Assembly (NCBI RefSeq): GCF_042453785.1
Contig: NC_091667.1
Location: forward strand, 34,278,001-34,342,000
Source of the DNA: Malus domestica
Lineage: Eukaryota; Streptophyta; Magnoliopsida; Rosales; Rosaceae
Direction of reading: 5' to 3'
Length of the DNA stretch: 64,000 nucleotides
Positions within the stretch are counted from its first letter, which is position 1. Each line of letters opens with the position of its first letter. The translations under genes and the position numbers were made by a program. The notes beneath the pieces were generated by a model. That model ran no database searches and had not been told where the DNA came from. It saw nothing but the letters and a program-made list of their open reading frames with translations. Positions 1 to 10,221 of the stretch are shown piece after piece.

Positions 1-376
1 TTCCGCAAAGCTGAGTTTGCGTGTGATGGGTGCTGACGTGGCTGAAAAAGACTGGCGCCTCTTCGATATCTGGGATCGGCGCTTCGACAAATTGCCCGTG
101 ATTTTTGCAAAGCTGAGTTTGCGTGTGACGGGTGCCGACGCGTCTGGAAAAGCAAGATGCTTCTCCGATTTCTGAGCTTGCCTCTTCGATTTTTGAATGG
201 CCTATTCGAATTCTGAGCTCGCCTCTTCGATCTCTGAAATCCCGTCGAGTGCTGATTTTTTATAGAGGCATGCAGTTCGTTTCGAAGCACACTTGAATTT
301 TCGCTTGTGAAAACTCCCCTCTTGTACTTCTAAGATCTTGATTTGTCCGATCTCTTCTTCCTTCAACACTTTGAAA

Positions 377-988
377 ATGTCTGGACCCTCCGACCGTCGT
401 TTTGACTTGAATCTTGGTGAAGAGGCAATCCCGCCTTCTCCAGACAACATATGGCGCCCAACCTTCATATCCCCCACTGGTCCTCTTACCGTTGGGGATT
501 CGGTGATGAAGAATGATATGACCGCTGCGGTGGTGGCCCGGAACCTTGTCACTCCCAAAGATAACAGACTACTTTCCAGGCGGTCTGATGAGTTGGCTGT
601 TAAGGAGTCTCTGGCCCTTAGTGTGCAGTGTGCGGGTTCTGTGTCCAACATGGCCCAACGCCTATTTGCTCGAACCCGTCAAGTTGAATCGTTGGCGGCT
701 GAAGTGATGAGTCTCAAACAGGAGATTAGGGGGCTCAAGCATGAGAATAAACAGCTGCACAAGCTTGCACACAACTATGCCACCAACATGAAAAGGAAAA
801 TTGACCAGATGCAGGAATCTGATGGTCAGATTTTACTTGATCATCGGAGGTTTGTGGGTTTGTTCCAGCAGCATTTGCCTTCGTCTTCTGGGGCTCTGCC
901 GACTGCTGAGGCTTCAAATAGTCAACCTCCGGCGCCTCCTCTTCCTGGAGCTCCGCCGAGTTGTGAGGCAGCACCTGATCGTCCTTGA
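377..988 (+). CDS. Opposite-strand ORF of the gypsy-type element, predicted coiled coil
   Basis: ATG at 377 opens a 203-codon uninterrupted frame. A TATA-like TTTTTTATAG lies near 255–264, so it could have its own promoter. The N-terminus (MSGPSDRRFDLNLGEE) is acidic. The middle (about residues 95–150) is rich in regularly spaced Leu, Lys and Glu (VESLAAEVMSLKQEIRGLKHEN), a likely coiled coil. The tail (about 170–203) is Pro/Ala/Ser rich. I recognise no enzymatic domain. It runs against the gag gene of the same element, the arrangement known for extra antisense ORFs of TAT-lineage plant gypsy elements. Assignment to the element is inference. It could also be a captured host exon, though it looks like sequence often seen in Rosaceae repeats. 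Confidence 0.5.
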   Translation: MSGPSDRRFDLNLGEEAIPPSPDNIWRPTFISPTGPLTVGDSVMKNDMTAAVVARNLVTPKDNRLLSRRSDELAVKESLALSVQCAGSVSNMAQRLFARTRQVESLAAEVMSLKQEIRGLKHENKQLHKLAHNYATNMKRKIDQMQESDGQILLDHRRFVGLFQQHLPSSSGALPTAEASNSQPPAPPLPGAPPSCEAAPDRP

Positions 989-1279
989 AGATCCCTTCTT
1001 GTAAATTTGATTTTTTTTTTTTTTTTTTTTTTTTAAGTGTGTATAATGCGAATTTATGTAAAATTTCCAGAAAAATAAATAAAATGGACTTTTATTTAAT
1101 GCTTATTTATTTATTTATTATATTTATTATTATTATTTATTTATTTTTTTTTATTTTTTTTATTTATTTATTTTCTTTAATCATGATGCCAGCTGCACCT
1201 CTCTTTTTTCACGTGGTGCCATCACCACTTTGTTCCATCATTCCTTTTTTTTTTATATGGTGCCAGACGCCGCACCATG

Positions 1280-1316
<37 letters not shown>

Positions 1317-1317
<1 letters not shown>

Positions 1318-1955
1318 CATGGTGCAGTGGTCCACCATATATTTTTTATTATTATTTTTTTTGTATAAATTTGGATGACGGGATGGGGAATTTGCAGGGA
1401 GCGAAGCAAAGAGGCCGAGAAGATGGTGCTTCGAGACCGGCTAGTCGTTTGACGGCGGTCTTTGAAGTTGTTTGGCAGCTGCGAGGCAAGAGACGGAGGA
1501 GGAGGGGCTGTACGTGTTGTTGAAGCTGATGGGCAGAAGGAGAAGGTGAGCACAACCACCGAGCACAGCCAACAGACTCCACGCCGCCGTCGTCCTCGTC
1601 CTTGTCTTTCCTCTCTGCCCAAAGAGAGCGCCATCGACCTCCAATCATCGCAACAACCATTCTCGAGCTCTTCGACTCCAGCTGGCATCTCCACCTTCAC
1701 CGCCGCATCGGCGCCAGTGACAGCGGCATCACCTTTCCCGTCCATCTCAGACCTTCACCGTACTCACATACCAGAAGTGCATTTGCTCAATGAGATCGCA
1801 TGTACTCGAAGTCTTGTCCCCGCGACACAACTGCAGCTCAGCTCACACCCTTCAACTGCAGCAGCAATCGGCACTAGATGAGGCGGCTCGAAGATGCTAC
1901 TCCAACGAATCCAAGCTATGCATCGAGGAATTTGTCGAGATGATGCAGCAGCAGG
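1317..1955. other. Unidentified GC-richer segment, possibly captured gene pieces
   Basis: After the T tract the base composition changes abruptly to GC-rich sequence. Open frames exist on both strands (for example 1462–1881 on plus and 1317–1745 on minus), but they are Ser/Thr/Arg/Pro-rich and overlap each other. I recognise no family. Because adjoining segments (1956–2189 and 2949–3263) are pieces of host genes, this may also be captured genic DNA such as UTR or exon 1 sequence. That is inference. Confidence 0.3.
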
Positions 1956-2189
1956 TTAACAGTGGTGATGTTGCTTGTTCTTGCCACTTCCCACAACCGT
2001 GAGTCCGCGAAAGACGTCGAGGGAACCGAGGCGTTGCTGCTTTGCCGTGACTTCGAGGCGTCGATGGCGAGTTGAGGAAGAAGACTGTTTGCTGCTGTTT
2101 GTGGCTGAGAGAGAGACATGCGTTGGTGACTTGGGCTGAGGAGCTGCAGCTGGGTTTGTAATGGTGGTTGTGTAAAGGTTGACACGCAT
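1956..2189 (-). pseudogene. HGSNAT-like (heparan-alpha-glucosaminide N-acetyltransferase-like) exon fragment
   Basis: The minus strand from ATG 2189 reads a Ser/Thr-rich leader followed by QQRLGSLDVFRGLTV. The block SLDVFRGLTV is the hallmark at the start of the membrane domain in plant HGSNAT-like proteins. The similarity ends just after LTV, where GTGGGAAG could be an exon-1 splice donor, and none of the expected transmembrane segments follows. So only a first exon with a little intron seems present, suggesting DNA-level capture into the surrounding element. The match is short, so the family call is moderate. Confidence 0.45.
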
Positions 2190-2948
2190 CGGAACGTTGG
2201 TTGATCTGCGTCAGAGGCAGGATCCGTGTCCAGAACGGGTTCGGGTCCGGACTTTCTTCACGAACGATGCGCCGTCGCCTTGCTGCTGCTTCGAGAGGAG
2301 TAGAGCTGGCGTCATTCTCCAGATCATCAGTGCGAAGGAAAATTCACGGGTTGAAACAGACGTAAGCCGTGGCGACTGATTCGAGCAACACAAAGCACCC
2401 TAAGAAGAAAACCAACCCCGACGGCATCAGGCACCTGCACCTGTACCTGTACTTCACGCTTATGTTGCAGCAGCTGCTGCCGCTATTACACGCACCACTT
2501 GCACAAGCTCGGCTCGAGTTTCAGTTGAAGTCCGCGACTTTTGTGAGGAGGAGAGAGAAGGATGGAGGAAGTACCGGACGACGACTTGTCGTAGTTGAAG
2601 TGAGAGTTGGATCTTTTGCTTTTGAGAAAGAAGCGTGGGGAGTGCGGCTTGGGCTGCATTTCTTGTTGGGTGTCTTGAGGAATTCCGTTTTGTCTCGGGC
2701 CTTGAAGTCCACCTGTTGGGCTTGGGCCTCTGATGCCATAGCCCGGATGCAGACGAAACGACGCCGCCGCCGTTGATCTCGACGACACCGCAAAAGCTGT
2801 GGTTCTCCATATCAACCCCATCGCCAGTGTTGCGTCTCTGAGCTTCGACAACATATGTAGCAGCAACCATTAAAGGGGTTCTTTGCACATTAACCATCTG
2901 TTTTTTTTTTTTTTTTTTTTTTGAGCCCTGTACCCTTCTTCACATGAC
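2190..2948. other. Unassigned segment between captured gene pieces
   Basis: GC-richer sequence with overlapping open frames on both strands (for example 2460–2897 minus) and no family I recognise. It ends in a 22-base T tract (2901–2922), which is a poly-A on the minus strand lying just downstream of the kinase fragment at 2949–3263. It may be further captured genic DNA. Confidence 0.3.
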
Positions 2949-3263
2949 TCATCCTTTTCCGGGAATCACTTCAGGTGGCTGAAAGGCACCCTGACTGAGA
3001 GCGCTTCGTTCATGCGGTTGTGGGTTTTCATCAGGAACATATCCCGGATCCAAGAGTATCCTAGCCTGACCAAAATCCACCAGCTTGAGAACTCCATCGT
3101 CCCCAAACAACAATTTACAGGGCTTCAAATCGCGGCGGACCACCAAATTCCGATGACACGAGTCAACCTCCGATAGGATTTGCAGCATCCACCGTTGGAT
3201 CTCGGACACGGCTCCAGCGGTTGCTGGAATTGGGTTTTGGCGGTGGACTGTAGCGGGAAGCAC
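2949..3263 (-). pseudogene. CDKF-like protein kinase fragment
   Basis: The minus-strand frame contains a kinase catalytic-loop and DFG region: IQRWMLQILSEVDSCHRN, then RRDLKPCKLL, then LKLVDFGQARIL, and a tail ending PPEVIPGKG. The DFGQARIL block and the following ENPQP/PPEVIP segment match the plant CDK-activating kinase CDKF;1 family. The usual HRDLKPxN motif reads RRDLKPCK here, so both the catalytic-loop His and the Mg-binding Asn are lost. There is no N-lobe and no C-lobe beyond this piece (about 100 of the several hundred residues expected), so it cannot be a working kinase. It lies within the pol-less gypsy element and is followed on its own strand by a poly-A run. Confidence 0.6.
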
Positions 3264-3770
3264 TGGTTGGAGCAGTGCCTGGTGCGAATTTGTTTCAACG
3301 AGTCAATGCTCCAATGGACGACAGATCGGAGCATGGAATGGATCCGCCGCCATTTCTCAAATTACAGTCGGATCGCGCGGAGCACCCCCTCTCTATCTGC
3401 AAATGATTTCACAGGTTTTGCCGCTCGTAGCTCAACCGCTCGCAGGTGGTGTTTCACTTGTAGACGAAGACGAGTTCGCTGAGTCACTGAGTTCAGGAAA
3501 ACGCAGAGAGGAGAGGACCACAAAAGGAAGGCTTCGGGGATTTTCCGCTGCATACCAATTGAATCCTTCATCATCTCCAGCTACTCTTGCCGCTGGGCTT
3601 GGACTTTAATTGATGGGCTGAGGAGAAATGGTTTGAGAGAGACTTGGGGAGCTGGATTTGTGGCTGGGCTCATCACGATTTCAAGCCCCCATTAAATGAT
3701 TGCTGCACCTTTTAGATTTTCTAGCCCAAGAACTTTGATCCATCCACTTCCCTTTTTTTTTTTTTTTTAC

Positions 3771-3810
<40 letters not shown>

Positions 3811-3845
3811 TTTTTAATATATGTGAAATTTTTTTTTTTTTTTTT
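3264..3845. other. Remainder of captured block and T-rich tract
   Basis: Bases 3264–3690 are GC-richer with overlapping short frames. They are where the N-lobe of the kinase fragment would lie, but I could not follow a kinase frame there. Bases 3750–3845 are a T tract, a TA repeat and another T tract. No gene is supported. Confidence 0.3.
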
Positions 3846-4187
3846 GTAATGAAATTGACTTTCATTAATAAAACCCTTATTTTTTATTTTGATGTGACTG
3901 AACTCGAAATTGAATATTCAAGCTGCCTACGTACCCTTCCAAAGAAGAGATCAAGTCTTAACGTAGTTCGAATACATACATATATTTTTTTTGGTATTTT
4001 TTTTTTTTTTTTTTTTGTAATGAAATTGACTTTCATTAATAAAACCCTTATTTTTTATTTTGATGTGACTGAACTCGAAATTGAATATTCAAGCTGCCTA
4101 CGTACCCTTCCAAAGAAGAGATCAAGTCTTAACGTAGTTCGAATACATACATATATTTTTTTTGGTATTTTTTTTTTTTTTTTTTTT
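3846..4187. repeat. 171-bp direct tandem duplication
   Basis: The block beginning GTAATGAAATTGAC at 3846 recurs at 4017 with the same sequence through the T-rich end of each copy, a period of 171 bp. Read on the minus strand it carries the ACGTAGGCAGC block often seen in the non-coding 3' part of plant TAT-type elements. The two copies read as the same except for T-tract length, so the duplication is recent or kept homogeneous. Confidence 0.85.
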
Positions 4188-4194
4188 TTTTGTG

Positions 4195-4500
4195 TGCCGT
4201 TTGCAGTTTCAGCTCATGCAGGCAAGGAGCGCTTAGTGCCGTTTGCAGTTTCAGCTCGTGCAGGCAAGGAGCATTTGGTTCGTGCAGTTTAGGCTCGTGC
4301 GGACAAGGAGCATTGGTGTTGCCTTTTATGCTCGTGCAGACCAGGAGCTTTGTTGTTGCCTTTTATACTCGTGCAGACTAGGAGCTTTGATGTTGCCTTT
4401 TATGCTCGTGCAGACCAGGAGCGTTGGTTCGTGCAGTTTAGGCTCGTGCGAACAAGGAGCATTGTGCCATGCAGTTTAGGCTCATGCGGGCGAGGAGAAT
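4195..4500. repeat. Short tandem repeats with GCTCGTGCAG(A/G)C core
   Basis: At least six degenerate copies of a repeat of about 55–60 bp built around 'tGCTCGTGCAGACcAGGAGC' occur between the T-rich block and the end of gag. Open frames crossing it simply reflect the repeat and are not genes. It lies in the non-coding interior of the gypsy-type element. Confidence 0.7.
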
Positions 4501-4626
4501 TTGTGAATTTTGTCAAGCAATCCGGGAGAGGCGTTCCTCACAATTTTCATAGCAAGGAGCTTTGACCGCGTGATTGAAGAAGTCTTCGGGCAAGAAGTCG
4601 CGCATCGTGATGGGGACGGACGATCT

Positions 4627-6462
4627 TCATGTCGAAGTTTCATCATCTTCAACATGTTCATGTTGCTTTGAAGGTTGACAAGAGCTGCTTTGCCCCCTTT
4701 CCGATTGGCGGACTTGTGGAGGAGACGTATGCTTCTTGTGCAATTTCTTAGGAGTGACTTGAGTCCATCCTTCAACTTTGCTTGTCTTGGAGGATGCCCC
4801 CAGCAGTTGAGGTGAAAACTTTGAGTCGAAAGAGCCAGAAGTGAAGGTGGTATAGTTTGACTTCTCCACATCGTCAAGATCTAGCTCGATGATTCCTTTC
4901 TGAGCCAACTTCATGATGAGATCTTTCAGCACGAAACATTTTTCTGTCGGATGACTGATGAAGCGGTGGAATTTACAGTATCTTGGACTGTCGGTACGAT
5001 TCATCTCTTCCGGCCGTCTGCACTCAGGCAAACTGATCACCTTCTTGTCCAACAGGTCGTCCAGCATGGCAACCACATCAGAGTCGGGGAATGGATAAGT
5101 CTTCTTCTCAAGCTCCTTCAAAGTGCGTCTACGCATCTCTTGATCATGAAAAGCTTCGTTTTGAATCGCCTTGCCTCGTGTAGGGATTTTGACGGGAGCT
5201 GTGTTGACTGTCATTGCTTCTTTGGTGGATTTCCACGTAGCCTTCTCCACCTTTGGCCCAAGAACTTTGTCGTTCTTGTAGTCGGCGATCGGTTCTTTCT
5301 TCCCATGATGGGCGATGCTCAACTCCATGTCATGGGCGCGAGTGGCCAATTCCTCGAAAGTCCGTGGTTTAATGCCTTGAAGGATGTATTGCAAACCCCA
5401 TTGCATGCCTTGGATGCACATCTCGATTGAAGAGGTTTTCGAGAGCCTGTCTTTACAGTCGAGGCTTAGAGTGCGCCATCTGTTGATGTAGTCAATGACT
5501 GGCTCATCCTTCCACTGTTTTGTGCTCGTTAGCTCTAGCATGCTCACAGTGCGGCGGGTGCTGTAGAAGCGGTTGAGGAATTCCCGCTCCAATTGCTCCC
5601 AGCTGTTGATGGACTCAGGCTCTAGGTCCGTGTACCACTCAAAGGCATTTCCTTTCAGCGAGCGCACAAACTGCTTGGCGAGGTAGTCTCTCTCTGTCCC
5701 TGCGTTGTTGCAAGTTTCGACGAAATGTGCAACGTGCTGCTTTGGGTTTCCTTTTCCATCAAACTGCATGAACTTTGGTGGTTGATAACCCCTTGGCATC
5801 CTTAGGGCATCAATCTTCTTGGAATAGGGCTTCGAGTAGAACAAGGAGGTATGTGAGCTCCCTTCGTACTGTGCCTTGATGGTGTTGGTGATCATCTCCT
5901 GCAGCTGCTGGATAGAAAGAGATCCCATGAGTGCCGCTGCTTGGTCTGGCTCCGGCTTCCCATCGATTTTCTTCACCGGGGGTTCTTCGTCTCCGCCAGC
6001 TCCTCCCTTTAGTGGATCATCCTCTGGGTCGGGTTTATCGCCATCCTGCGCCTCCAGTCGGTTGACTAGTGCTGCAATTTGCAAGTCTTTTTCTTCCACA
6101 GTTCGGGTTAGCCTTGCGATTGCTTCATTCATTTGAGCCAGCTGCTCATCGATTGAAGTTGCTCCAATGGTCATGACTTGCATGGCTGAACTGTCGCTTG
6201 AATCGGCATCGAAGAGCATGGATTCGGAGTATTTCCTTGGGCTTTCCCCCCTTGGTGCCCTTAGTGAGGCTAAGGTGATCAAAGGCTCGTGCCTTGGGTG
6301 TTTTTGTTCCTTTGGCAGAGTTGATGCAGAGGCGAAAGAGGCGGCAGAAGTAGCTCTTGCCATGCTTCGAGTTGTGATGCCCAAAGTGACACCAGTTGCG
6401 ACGAGGACGCTTTTGTTCTTTGCGCCGGTTGCGGGAACAGTTTGAGCCTTCCTTGATGCCAT
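4627..6462 (-). CDS. Retrotransposon gag protein (Ty3/gypsy type)
   Basis: ATG at 6462 (MASRKAQTVP) gives a 611-residue uninterrupted protein ending at 4627. This start is chosen because it lies about 60 bp inside the primer binding site; the frame stays open further upstream only because it runs through LTR repeats. An acidic, coiled-coil-like region (DEQLAQMNEAIARLTRTVEE) precedes the retrotransposon gag core, which has FVRSLKGNAFEWYTDL, WEQLEREFLNRFYS and an IDYINRWRTLS block. Gag would build the cytoplasmic particle that packages element RNA. A C-terminal YCKFHRFISHPTEKCFVLKDLI segment resembles the zinc-knuckle-like CxxH…C motif of TAT/Ogre gag. No pol follows, so the element would depend on a partner for reverse transcription. 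Confidence 0.8.
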   Translation of the reverse strand: MASRKAQTVPATGAKNKSVLVATGVTLGITTRSMARATSAASFASASTLPKEQKHPRHEPLITLASLRAPRGESPRKYSESMLFDADSSDSSAMQVMTIGATSIDEQLAQMNEAIARLTRTVEEKDLQIAALVNRLEAQDGDKPDPEDDPLKGGAGGDEEPPVKKIDGKPEPDQAAALMGSLSIQQLQEMITNTIKAQYEGSSHTSLFYSKPYSKKIDALRMPRGYQPPKFMQFDGKGNPKQHVAHFVETCNNAGTERDYLAKQFVRSLKGNAFEWYTDLEPESINSWEQLEREFLNRFYSTRRTVSMLELTSTKQWKDEPVIDYINRWRTLSLDCKDRLSKTSSIEMCIQGMQWGLQYILQGIKPRTFEELATRAHDMELSIAHHGKKEPIADYKNDKVLGPKVEKATWKSTKEAMTVNTAPVKIPTRGKAIQNEAFHDQEMRRRTLKELEKKTYPFPDSDVVAMLDDLLDKKVISLPECRRPEEMNRTDSPRYCKFHRFISHPTEKCFVLKDLIMKLAQKGIIELDLDDVEKSNYTTFTSGSFDSKFSPQLLGASSKTSKVEGWTQVTPKKLHKKHTSPPQVRQSERGQSSSCQPSKQHEHVEDDETST

Positions 6463-6520
6463 TAATTTTGGAAATGCGCTTGAATTTCTTGAACGGAGAA
6501 AGAGATGAGAGGCAGAGATT

Positions 6521-6539
6521 GTCCCACTGGGCGTGCCAA
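6521..6539 (-). other. Primer binding site of the gypsy-type element
   Basis: On the minus strand TTGGCACGCCCAGTGGGAC starts two bases inside the LTR end. Its position and its TTGG…GTGGGAC form match plant gypsy/TAT primer binding sites. The exact tRNA cannot be named without a tRNA set. Confidence 0.65.
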
Positions 6540-6541
6540 TT

Positions 6542-7783
6542 TGTGAACGCGGAAAATTCCTGAAACGAAAGAGACAAGAACAACACGCACAAACAAATAT
6601 TAAGTGTTTGATGATTTTGGGGTTACAATCTCTCTCTATTTTGATCCTCTGATTCGATCTCCGTAAGGTGTGTATTTGTGGATTTGTGATTGATCCAAAG
6701 GGCCGTTGGGCTTGATCTAAGGATGAACGTTCTTCAAGGGCCGTGGACTTGATCTTGAAGGTGGATTTGAGCGGATCTTCAAAGGGGCTTTTGGGCTTGA
6801 TCTTTGAAGAACAGTGACGAACGGATCTCCAAGGGCTTTTGGGCTTGATCTTGAAGAACAGTGATGAACGGATCTCCAAGGGTTTTTGGGCTTGATCTTG
6901 AAGAACAGTGATGAACGGATCTTCAAGGGCTTTTGGGCTTGATCTTGAAGGTGGATTTGAGCGGATCTTCAAAGGGGCTTTTGGGCTTGATCTTTGAAGA
7001 ACAGTGACGAACGGATCTCCAAGGGCTTTTGGGCTTGATCTTGAAGAACAGTGATGAACGGATCTCCAAGGGCTTTTGAGCTTGATCTTGAAGAACGGTT
7101 GGATGTGTGGATTTGTCGACGTTGTTGATCCAAAGGGCCGTTGAGGCTTGATCTTGGATGAACGGATGATGAACGATGGTGCTTTCTTCAAGGGCCGTCG
7201 GGGCTTGATCTTGAATTGGTGGATGGTTGATCCAAGGGCCGTCGGGGCTTGATCTTGGAAGAACGATGAACGAAGAACGAAGAACGAAGAACACTTTCTT
7301 CAAGGGCCGTCGGGGCTTGATCTTGAATTGGTGGATGATTGTTGATCCAAAGGGCCGTTGGGGCTTGATCTTGGAAGAACGATGAACGAAGAACACTTTC
7401 TTCAAGGGCCGTCGGGGCTTGATCTTGGAAGAACGATGAACGAAGAACGAAGAAGGCTTTCTTGATTCTTCGGGAACCTAGATGCTTGAGAGCTTCGGAG
7501 TTTCAGAGCTTCAGAGCTTCAAGATGTAATATGAATTGGTTTTCCTTAAATGAATGAAATGGGCTTGTATTTATAGAATTTTCCAATGCCTAATTTTGAA
7601 TATAATATCCCAGATGAAATAAGTCGTTTCTGCCAGGTGTTGACACGTGTCCTATTTGATGACTTTTCCAACTCATTTCAATTTTCGTTGAGTCACGCGC
7701 TACGTGTAAAATTTATGTAATACATGAGCGTTGACACTTTGATTTATCGGTCAGCATTTATTTACGAAATTTCGATGTCTACA
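6542..7783 (-). mobile_element. 5' LTR of the gypsy-type element, with internal repeats
   Basis: On the minus strand the LTR starts TGTAGACATCG at 7783 and ends CGCGTTCACA at 6542, directly before the primer binding site, giving 1242 bp with TG…CA ends. TATAAATA lies on the minus strand at 7568–7575, a plausible promoter TATA box. The middle (about 6700–7460) is a tandem array of units of about 55–65 bp, with the core GGGCTTGATCTTGAAGAAC on the plus strand. Because the array keeps frame, it looks like an N-terminal extension of gag, but it is LTR/leader DNA. The partner LTR is outside the window. Confidence 0.75.
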
Positions 7784-9270
7784 TACCCATTCTCAAATAT
7801 ATCAATTTGTTATATGTAAAATGTACCATTTTTTAATATAAAATCCATTCAAATTTTTTAATCCATGTTTAAACTTATATGGGTACATTCTTTTTCGTTG
7901 ATTTGAGAATGTATCCATGTTTTGGTACAATAACTTTTTTTGTTAATTTTGGTTAATGTACCCATACATATATGTATATATACACACACACAATATAATA
8001 GAGAGAATAATTTATATTTTATTATTTTTAATCCCATAATTATGGGTTTTATTTAAATTCTCATTAATATAAACAATTACAAATTTCAATTTTTAATTTT
8101 TAATTAAAAAAATATAGTAACTTATATTATTACATTAATATCAGGGACCTCAATCAAAAACTAAAAACTAACAAGGTTTCAATCAAAGAATATTGATAGC
8201 TAGGGACCGCATCTAAAATGTCCCTTTTAATTATTATCGTTTTTCAAGTGCCAATAATATTTGAATTCATCGTTTCGAATTCATAATAGTTGGTTAGTAG
8301 TTACTTTCTTAGAAACATCATTTTTAGAGTAATTCTAAATATAAAAACTATAATTAAATTATTATTTAAATATTAATTAATATGTTTATTTCAATGACGT
8401 ATCATTTAATTTATAAATTTAACTTATGAATTTAATTTACTTAGCATTAATCTTATTTTGATTCTGGTTGAATAATAAATCCGATCATTTCTAGCATTAA
8501 TCTTATTTTGATTCTGGTCGAATAACGTCTAAATTCGATCATTTCTTGTTTCGTAGTTATGTCAGTGCATGCAGGGACACTCGACCATCTTGTCACAAAG
8601 TTAGTGAAGCGGTAGGTTTGTCATTTAGTTTTACTACACGAGCCACGTTGCCACACGACATGCACAGTATCCAAACCCTGTGATTCACTAAAACATTAGC
8701 ATTTTGTCATTGCACCAAATTCAATGGCCTGTAAGTGGATCACACATTTTCTCTGTCTAATTCTGGAAAAATATTAGATAGGAAGTTGGCTAGTAATTTT
8801 CATATGAGTTATACTTACGTATACGTAGTGCTATTATTATTTAATACATGAATTTAGATTATTATAGAATCTCATTACTGCGAGAGAACTCTCCAAGAGG
8901 TCGAAATTTATAGTATTTGATTGCATCTTCAAAATACAGGTTATGCTTTATAGGAGGCTTCGACAGTGTACATAATCCGACTCATCCCACCGTCCTACTG
9001 AAGTTTTTCTCGTTTATCACCCCTAAACAACACTATCCAATAAAAGTGTAGACTAAGCTTAAGAACAGCAAAAGCCACTTTGACTTGGACAAAAATATTT
9101 AAGGTAAAATGATGTCCACTCACCAGCTTCCTGAAATCCCTTTTACACTGCCACCTGTCCACCCTCCCCACCTTTTGCTTTGCCCTATCATACTTCTCCC
9201 CAGCTCTTAATTCTCTAACCTTTTTCAACCTCTCACAATTTTCTCTCTTCAACTCTTCTTTCTCTGCAAG
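7784..9270. other. AT-rich spacer, no gene seen
   Basis: No coding frame with family similarity was found. It contains a direct duplication of about 50 bp (8443–8492 and 8493–8546, starting AGCATTAATCTTATTTTG) and stretches with repeated 'gggtacat / ccatg' pieces near 7797–7975 that may be an old MITE. The last 200 bp become C/T-rich toward the downstream gene. Confidence 0.6.
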
Positions 9271-9286
9271 AAACCCTAACCCTAAT
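9271..9286 (+). promoter_or_regulatory. Double telobox in the 5' leader region
   Basis: AAACCCTAACCCTAAT lies 19 bp before the ATG of the membrane-protein gene, within a C/T-rich stretch. AAACCCTAA (telobox) near the start of transcription is typical of plant genes expressed in dividing tissue. The position is seen; function is inferred. Confidence 0.5.
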
Positions 9287-9304
9287 CAACACGAACACAA
9301 AAAT

Positions 9305-10090
9305 ATGTCAGGTGGGGTTGGTCCAACCTGCAGTGACATTAGCCTCCCTAAAGAACAAGAACATGAATTCAAGGAACACAACGACCAAACCTCCTCAAAA
9401 CTCACCTCCCATCAGAAGTTCCCAACTTTACACTCCAGCGCCACCGCCTCTCCGCGGAAAGCCGGTGGCGGTATGTTCTCCTTCCGGCAGCTCAACGCCC
9501 TCGCCGTCGTCGTCGTCTTCTCCGCCAGCGGCATGGTAAGTCCCCAAGACTTTGCCTTCGTTGTCTTCTCCATGATCTACATGAACTTCATCTCCAAAGT
9601 TGCATTCCCCGCCCTCAGTTCCTCTAAAGACCCCACAGTTTTCAACCCCAAAAACAAAATCCTCCGCCTCTACGTCCTAACGGGCGCCATCATCGGCCTT
9701 CTGCTCCCCATTGCCTACATTTTCGAGGGCATTTTCGAAGGCGATAAAGAAGGCATCAGCGCCGCTTCTCCGCACGTTTTTCTCCTCGCAAGTCAGGTGT
9801 TCATGGAAGGAATGGCTTTCGGCGACCGGTTCTCAACGCCCATACGTGTTTTCGTGCCGGTTTTCTATAATTCCAGGAGGATATTCACCATTGTTGAGTG
9901 GCTGAAGAGTGAGTTTTCCAAAGAGTATGAGGAGTACGGTGGATCTGCAAGAAGATTGTACGTTGGGAGAGGACTTGCTATTGCTAATATGGGGTTTTGG
10001 TGCTTCAATTTATTTGGGTTCTTGTTGCCTTTCTATCTTCCTAGGGCTTTCAAGAAGTATTACTCTGCCCATAAACTGAAAGATTACTGA
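9305..10090 (+). CDS. DUF7733-like multi-pass membrane protein
   Basis: A single-exon 261-residue frame from ATG 9305 to the stop at 10088–10090. The first ~55 residues are polar and Ser/Thr/Glu-rich (possibly cytosolic or a plastid-type leader). After that come hydrophobic segments at roughly residues 62–78 (LNALAVVVVFSASGMV), 83–100 (FAFVVFSMIYMNFIS), 122–143 (LYVLTGAIIGLLLPIAYIFEG) and 226–248 (IANMGFWCFNLFGFLLPFYL). Between the last two is a conserved-looking soluble stretch with FMEGMAFGDRFSTPIRVFVPVFYNSRR. This matches the plant-specific family of Arabidopsis At1g32160-like proteins of unknown function (DUF7733; name from memory). It has no operon-like neighbours, and the nearest gene (SKP1-like) is convergent downstream. 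The single exon and sound codon use support a real gene. Confidence 0.8.
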   Translation: MSGGVGPTCSDISLPKEQEHEFKEHNDQTSSKLTSHQKFPTLHSSATASPRKAGGGMFSFRQLNALAVVVVFSASGMVSPQDFAFVVFSMIYMNFISKVAFPALSSSKDPTVFNPKNKILRLYVLTGAIIGLLLPIAYIFEGIFEGDKEGISAASPHVFLLASQVFMEGMAFGDRFSTPIRVFVPVFYNSRRIFTIVEWLKSEFSKEYEEYGGSARRLYVGRGLAIANMGFWCFNLFGFLLPFYLPRAFKKYYSAHKLKDY

Positions 10091-10221
10091 TCTTCAACGT
10101 ACTTATTTCTTTTTCTTTTTTTTTTTCGTTTTCGTTTATTAATGTTAAAGAAAAATAACTGAATAAAAGATCTTCATAGAATGTGAATTTTATGAATACT
10201 ACTTGTGAATGAATTGAAATT

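Larger units (their letters stand above)
1..4626 (-). mobile_element. Internal region of a gypsy-type element lacking pol
   Basis: Between the end of gag (4627) and the left edge there is no protease, reverse transcriptase, RNase H or integrase sequence on either strand. The stretch holds long T tracts (about 1009–1034, 1281–1314, 2901–2922, 3752–3768, 3825–3845), a TA microsatellite near 3776–3801, a 171-bp tandem duplication, an array of about 60-bp repeats, an opposite-strand ORF and decayed host-gene pieces. A gag-only element with a long non-coding interior fits a large retrotransposon derivative (LARD) or a pol-deleted TAT/Ogre-like element. The matching 3' LTR is not visible and should lie left of the window. 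The extent is inferred. Confidence 0.6.

Noticed and set aside
1009-1368. Phe/Ile-rich open frame
   Set aside because: Translation of T tracts and TTA repeats; low complexity only.
6463-7405. N-terminal extension of gag through FKIKPKSPWRS repeats
   Set aside because: The frame is open only because the repeat length keeps it open. The stretch lies in the LTR and crosses the primer binding site.
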